A stretch of 47,906 nucleotides of DNA from an uncultured Marinomonas sp. (GTDB lineage Bacteria > Pseudomonadota > Gammaproteobacteria > Pseudomonadales > Marinomonadaceae), in assembly GCA_938009755.1 (NCBI GenBank), contig CALLIL010000054.1, positions 1 through 47,906 of the forward strand, given 5' to 3'. Below are positions 45,668 to 47,906 of the stretch, in pieces. The notes below the pieces were generated by a model that did not search any database, was not told where the DNA came from, and worked only from the letters and a program-made list of their open reading frames with translations. Positions within the stretch are counted from its first letter, which is position 1. Each line of letters starts with the position of its first letter. The position numbers were made by a program, and so were the translations under genes.

Positions 45668-47149
45668 ATGCCCGCTTTCAGTTTAATGGTTCAAGGCACA
45701 ACCTCAGATGCCGGAAAAAGTACGCTAGTCACCGCCTTGTGCCGTTTACTCGTTCGACGCAACATCAAGGTCGCGCCGTTTAAACCTCAAAACATGGCGC
45801 TCAACAGCGCCGTGACAGACGACGGAAACGAGATTGGCCGAGCTCAAGCCGTGCAAGCCCAAGCCGCAGGATTAGCGCCTCACGTAGACATGAACCCCAT
45901 TCTTCTAAAGCCCAATACAGACACGGGCGCGCAGGTTATCATCCAAGGCAAAGCCATCGGCAACATGAACGCCGTGGGTTATCACGAATACAAAAGCATC
46001 GCCAAAGACGCCGCGCTGGCGTCTTATGATCGTCTAGCAACGCAATATCAAGCGGTTCTAATCGAAGGCGCTGGCAGCCCAGCGGAAATCAACCTTCGTG
46101 CCCGCGACATCGCCAACATGGGTTTTGCTGAAAGCGTGGATTGCCCTGTTATCATCATTGCCGACATCGATAAAGGCGGCGTGTTTGCGCACCTTGTTGG
46201 CACCTTTGAATTGCTCAGCCAAAGCGAACAAGATCGCGTCATTGGCTTTGTCATTAATCGTTTTCGTGGCGACATTAGCTTATTGCAATCCGGCTTAGAT
46301 TGGCTCGAAGAACGCACTGGAAAACCTGTACTTGGCGTGTTGCCTTACCTCACAGGGTTTCATCTTGAATCTGAAGACGCGGTGACAAAAAGCCCTTTAA
46401 AAGAAGGCGTTTCAACCAAACTCAATGTGGTGATTCCCGTCATGCCTCGCACCAGCAACCACACAGACTGGGACGCCTTACGCCTTCACCCAGACGTTCA
46501 AGTCACCTTGGTTGGCGCAAACCAACCTCTTCCACCCGCAGATCTGGTGATTTTACCCGGCAGCAAAAGCGTACAAAGTGACCTCGCGTTTTTACGCGAA
46601 CAAGGCTGGGAAGAATATTTGAACAAACACCTGAGATACGGCGGAAAAGTCATCGGCATTTGTGGTGGATTCCAAATGCTCGGCGAAACCTTATTAGACC
46701 CACTGGGATTGGAAAACAAAACCGCTAACACCAACGCCAAAGGCTTCGGCTTCATTTCTATGGAAACGGAATTAAAAGAAGAGAAACAACTCAGCCAACG
46801 CCAAGGAACACTCAATATCATTGCGCAGAATTGCCAAGTCACTGGCTATGAAATCCACTCTGGCGTTTCGATATTCTCCGCGCCACACACACCTTTCTCG
46901 ACATTGGAAAACGGCGAACAAGAAGGCTTCCTCTCAAACGATAACAACATCATCGGCACCTATTTACACGGCGTATTCGACCACCCAGAAGCCCTTAGCG
47001 CATTACTCAACTGGGCTGGTGTCAAACAAGCCGAAGCCTTCGACTACCAACAACTGCGTGAAAACGAAATCAACCGCCTCGCCGACAGCGTAGAACAACA
47101 CATGAAAATCGACGAACTGATAGAAGAATGCAAAAGGTTTCAGTTATAA
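45668..47149 (+). CDS. cobQ: Cobyric acid synthase (CobQ/CbiP)
   Basis: A 493-residue glutamine-dependent amidase. The N-terminal ATPase has [12 protein letters not shown] (residues 8-19) and [12 protein letters not shown] (38-49). [17 protein letters not shown] lies near 165 and the C-terminal class I glutamine amidotransferase has the nucleophile in [11 protein letters not shown] near 330 and the His in [14 protein letters not shown]. It amidates four side chains of adenosylcobyrinic acid diamide. The interval to cbiB (45582-45667) is too short for a cobalamin riboswitch, and none is seen. Confidence 0.96.
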   Translation: MPAFSLMVQGTTSDAGKSTLVTALCRLLVRRNIKVAPFKPQNMALNSAVTDDGNEIGRAQAVQAQAAGLAPHVDMNPILLKPNTDTGAQVIIQGKAIGNMNAVGYHEYKSIAKDAALASYDRLATQYQAVLIEGAGSPAEINLRARDIANMGFAESVDCPVIIIADIDKGGVFAHLVGTFELLSQSEQDRVIGFVINRFRGDISLLQSGLDWLEERTGKPVLGVLPYLTGFHLESEDAVTKSPLKEGVSTKLNVVIPVMPRTSNHTDWDALRLHPDVQVTLVGANQPLPPADLVILPGSKSVQSDLAFLREQGWEEYLNKHLRYGGKVIGICGGFQMLGETLLDPLGLENKTANTNAKGFGFISMETELKEEKQLSQRQGTLNIIAQNCQVTGYEIHSGVSIFSAPHTPFSTLENGEQEGFLSNDNNIIGTYLHGVFDHPEALSALLNWAGVKQAEAFDYQQLRENEINRLADSVEQHMKIDELIEECKRFQL

Positions 47150-47150
47150 A

Positions 47151-47310
47151 ACGAACATCACCACGTATATTCCGACAAAAACACCACATCACCCTAACAA
47201 TGTCGAAATAAATTTCGACCTACAAATACAAAACGAACATCACTACGTAGGTCGGAATTCATTCCGACAAAAACACCACACCATCCTAACAATGTCGAAA
47301 TAAATTTCAT
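47151..47310. repeat. Tandemly duplicated REPIN downstream of the RAYT gene
   Basis: Two direct repeats of about 80 bp start at 47151 and 47230 (each AAAACGAACATCAC...). Each contains a plus-strand REP followed by a minus-strand REP. The intact copies are GTAG (47247-47250) plus hairpin GTCGGAATT-C-ATTCCGAC (47251-47268), and on the other strand GTAG plus GTCGAAAT/ATTTCGAC (47202-47223). The outer two are degraded: the first plus-strand REP has lost its 5' arm, and the last minus-strand REP ends in ATTCGG. Confidence 0.8.
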
Positions 47311-47321
47311 TCGGCATTCCA

Positions 47322-47774
47322 TTATAAAAATACTGAATCCCAATATGGATAATCCCTCACACTCCCAACTAACCCTCTTCTTTTGGGATTATTTAATATA
47401 TATCTGGCAATTGCTTTTCGATCATCCTCTGACCTTAACGCCCTTTCATAAAAAGCAGGTTGCCAAAGCCTTCCTGCTCTATTGCTCTGCTTATTCACTA
47501 AAAACGCACTGCTTCCTTTTAACGACTGTACAATTTTGGACAAATCTGAGCCCGATGAAGAAAGACGAAGAAGACCATGAAAATGATCAGGCATTAAAAC
47601 CCAAGTAGACCACTCACAACCATGCATTTGCTCATTAATTTGAATTTGCCGACAAAATACGCATGCTAAAGAGAAATCACTAAAGAAATCTCTTTTATCT
47701 ACCGTATTGAACGTAACAAAATATTCTCCGTTGGGTTGAGAATATCTATGTTTCCTTAAGTCATTCCATGACAT
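47322..47774 (-). CDS. REP-associated tyrosine transposase (RAYT, Y1 family)
   Basis: A 150-residue protein of the IS200/RAYT branch of Y1 HUH enzymes. It has the histidine pair in MPDHFHGLL near residue 63, YFVTFNTVDKRDFF near 18, and a helix with the likely catalytic Tyr around WQPAFYERALRSEDD near 115. Family length is normal. RAYTs are single-copy, host-fixed nucleases that bind and cleave REP hairpins beginning with a GTAG-type tetranucleotide. Such REPs flank this gene on both sides. The ATG at 47774 has GGGG six bases upstream; the longer in-frame reading would start inside a REP. Confidence 0.9.
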   Translation of the reverse strand: MSWNDLRKHRYSQPNGEYFVTFNTVDKRDFFSDFSLACVFCRQIQINEQMHGCEWSTWVLMPDHFHGLLRLSSSGSDLSKIVQSLKGSSAFLVNKQSNRAGRLWQPAFYERALRSEDDRKAIARYILNNPKRRGLVGSVRDYPYWDSVFL

Positions 47775-47799
47775 ATTTTTCCCCTTTTTGATCCATATT

Positions 47800-47849
47800 G
47801 TCGATTTGAAAATCGACCTACAACCACGTAGGTCGGAATTAATTCCGAC
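47800..47849. repeat. Inverted REP pair upstream of the RAYT gene
   Basis: A minus-strand REP (GTAG plus GTCGATTT-TC-AAATCGAC, 47799-47820) and a plus-strand REP (GTAG at 47828-47831 plus GTCGGAATT/AATTCCGAC, 47832-47849) face away from each other across 7 bp. The first is 25 bp upstream of the RAYT start codon. Same tetranucleotide and arms as the REPs on the far side of the gene. The last 57 bp of the window hold nothing else recognised. Confidence 0.8.
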
Positions 47850-47906
47850 ACATACCACAAATGCAGGAAGAATGGCTGTAATTACTCCAAAATAAATCTA
47901 AATCCT

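Noticed and set aside
47345-47608. 87-codon open frame on the plus strand at the right end
   Set aside because: It is antisense to the RAYT gene, whose motifs and ribosome site are clear.

Overview
The window reads as chromosomal DNA of a marine gammaproteobacterium, most likely an Oceanospirillales member close to Marinomonas. This is inferred from gene content (rep beside cytochrome c5, the comM / ubiK / glnK / amtB neighbourhood, tripartite TRAP uptake, a two-subunit arginine succinyltransferase) and a moderate, AT-leaning base composition. No database was consulted. Nearly all of it is ordinary, densely coding chromosome. Accessory material is confined to an AT-rich patch at about 7.86-9.3 kb, a pair of small transposon relics around comM, and a REP/RAYT unit at the right end.

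Layout: (1) 0.1-2.8 kb, a persulfide-dioxygenase-like metallo-beta-lactamase gene overlapping a SulP anion transporter, behind an ArsR-type palindrome. (2) 2.8-7.9 kb, a TRAP transporter dctPQM with an aspartate-dehydrogenase-like gene and a divergent LysR regulator. (3) 7.9-9.5 kb, a 5'-truncated tyrosine recombinase, a DUF4935 PIN protein and tRNA-Arg(CCG), which look like the remains of an integrated element. (4) 9.6-13.1 kb, cytochrome c5, Rep helicase and a BASS transporter. (5) 13.3-15.4 kb, comM bracketed by two inverted copies of an IS5-type MITE. (6) 15.4-17.9 kb, ubiK, then a sigma-54/NtrC-type promoter driving glnK-amtB. (7) 18-22 kb, a GNAT-nitrilase fusion, radA, a DUF1289 protein and a ClpP-fold lipoprotein.

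(8) 22.1-24.7 kb, mmsA with a divergent LysR gene and a clear T-N11-A operator. (9) 24.9-30.2 kb, an RND efflux pair without an outer-membrane channel, followed by a LysR gene. (10) 30.2-35.8 kb, a DUF1653 gene and the arginine succinyltransferase operon astA-astA-astD-astB, with a four-copy decamer repeat between astD and astB. (11) 35.8-41.4 kb, an IclR repressor and a divergent three-gene catabolic operon (aldehyde dehydrogenase, enolase-superfamily enzyme, GMC oxidoreductase), both promoters carrying the same palindrome. (12) 41.4-47.2 kb, DUF1904 and DUF2914 genes, gpt, and cobalamin genes cobU-cobC-cbiB facing away from cobQ. (13) 47.15-47.85 kb, a REP-associated tyrosine transposase flanked on both sides by REP hairpins.

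The most notable non-gene structures are the comM-flanking MITE pair (about 97% identical, YTAA target duplications, one copy with a 65-bp extra segment exactly at its central palindrome), the RAYT with its REPINs, the duplicated IclR palindrome, and the decamer array. I did not find a clearly new multi-gene system. The best candidates for undescribed biology are the IclR-controlled pathway of unknown substrate and the TRAP-linked AspDH homologue that appears to lack the family's catalytic histidine.
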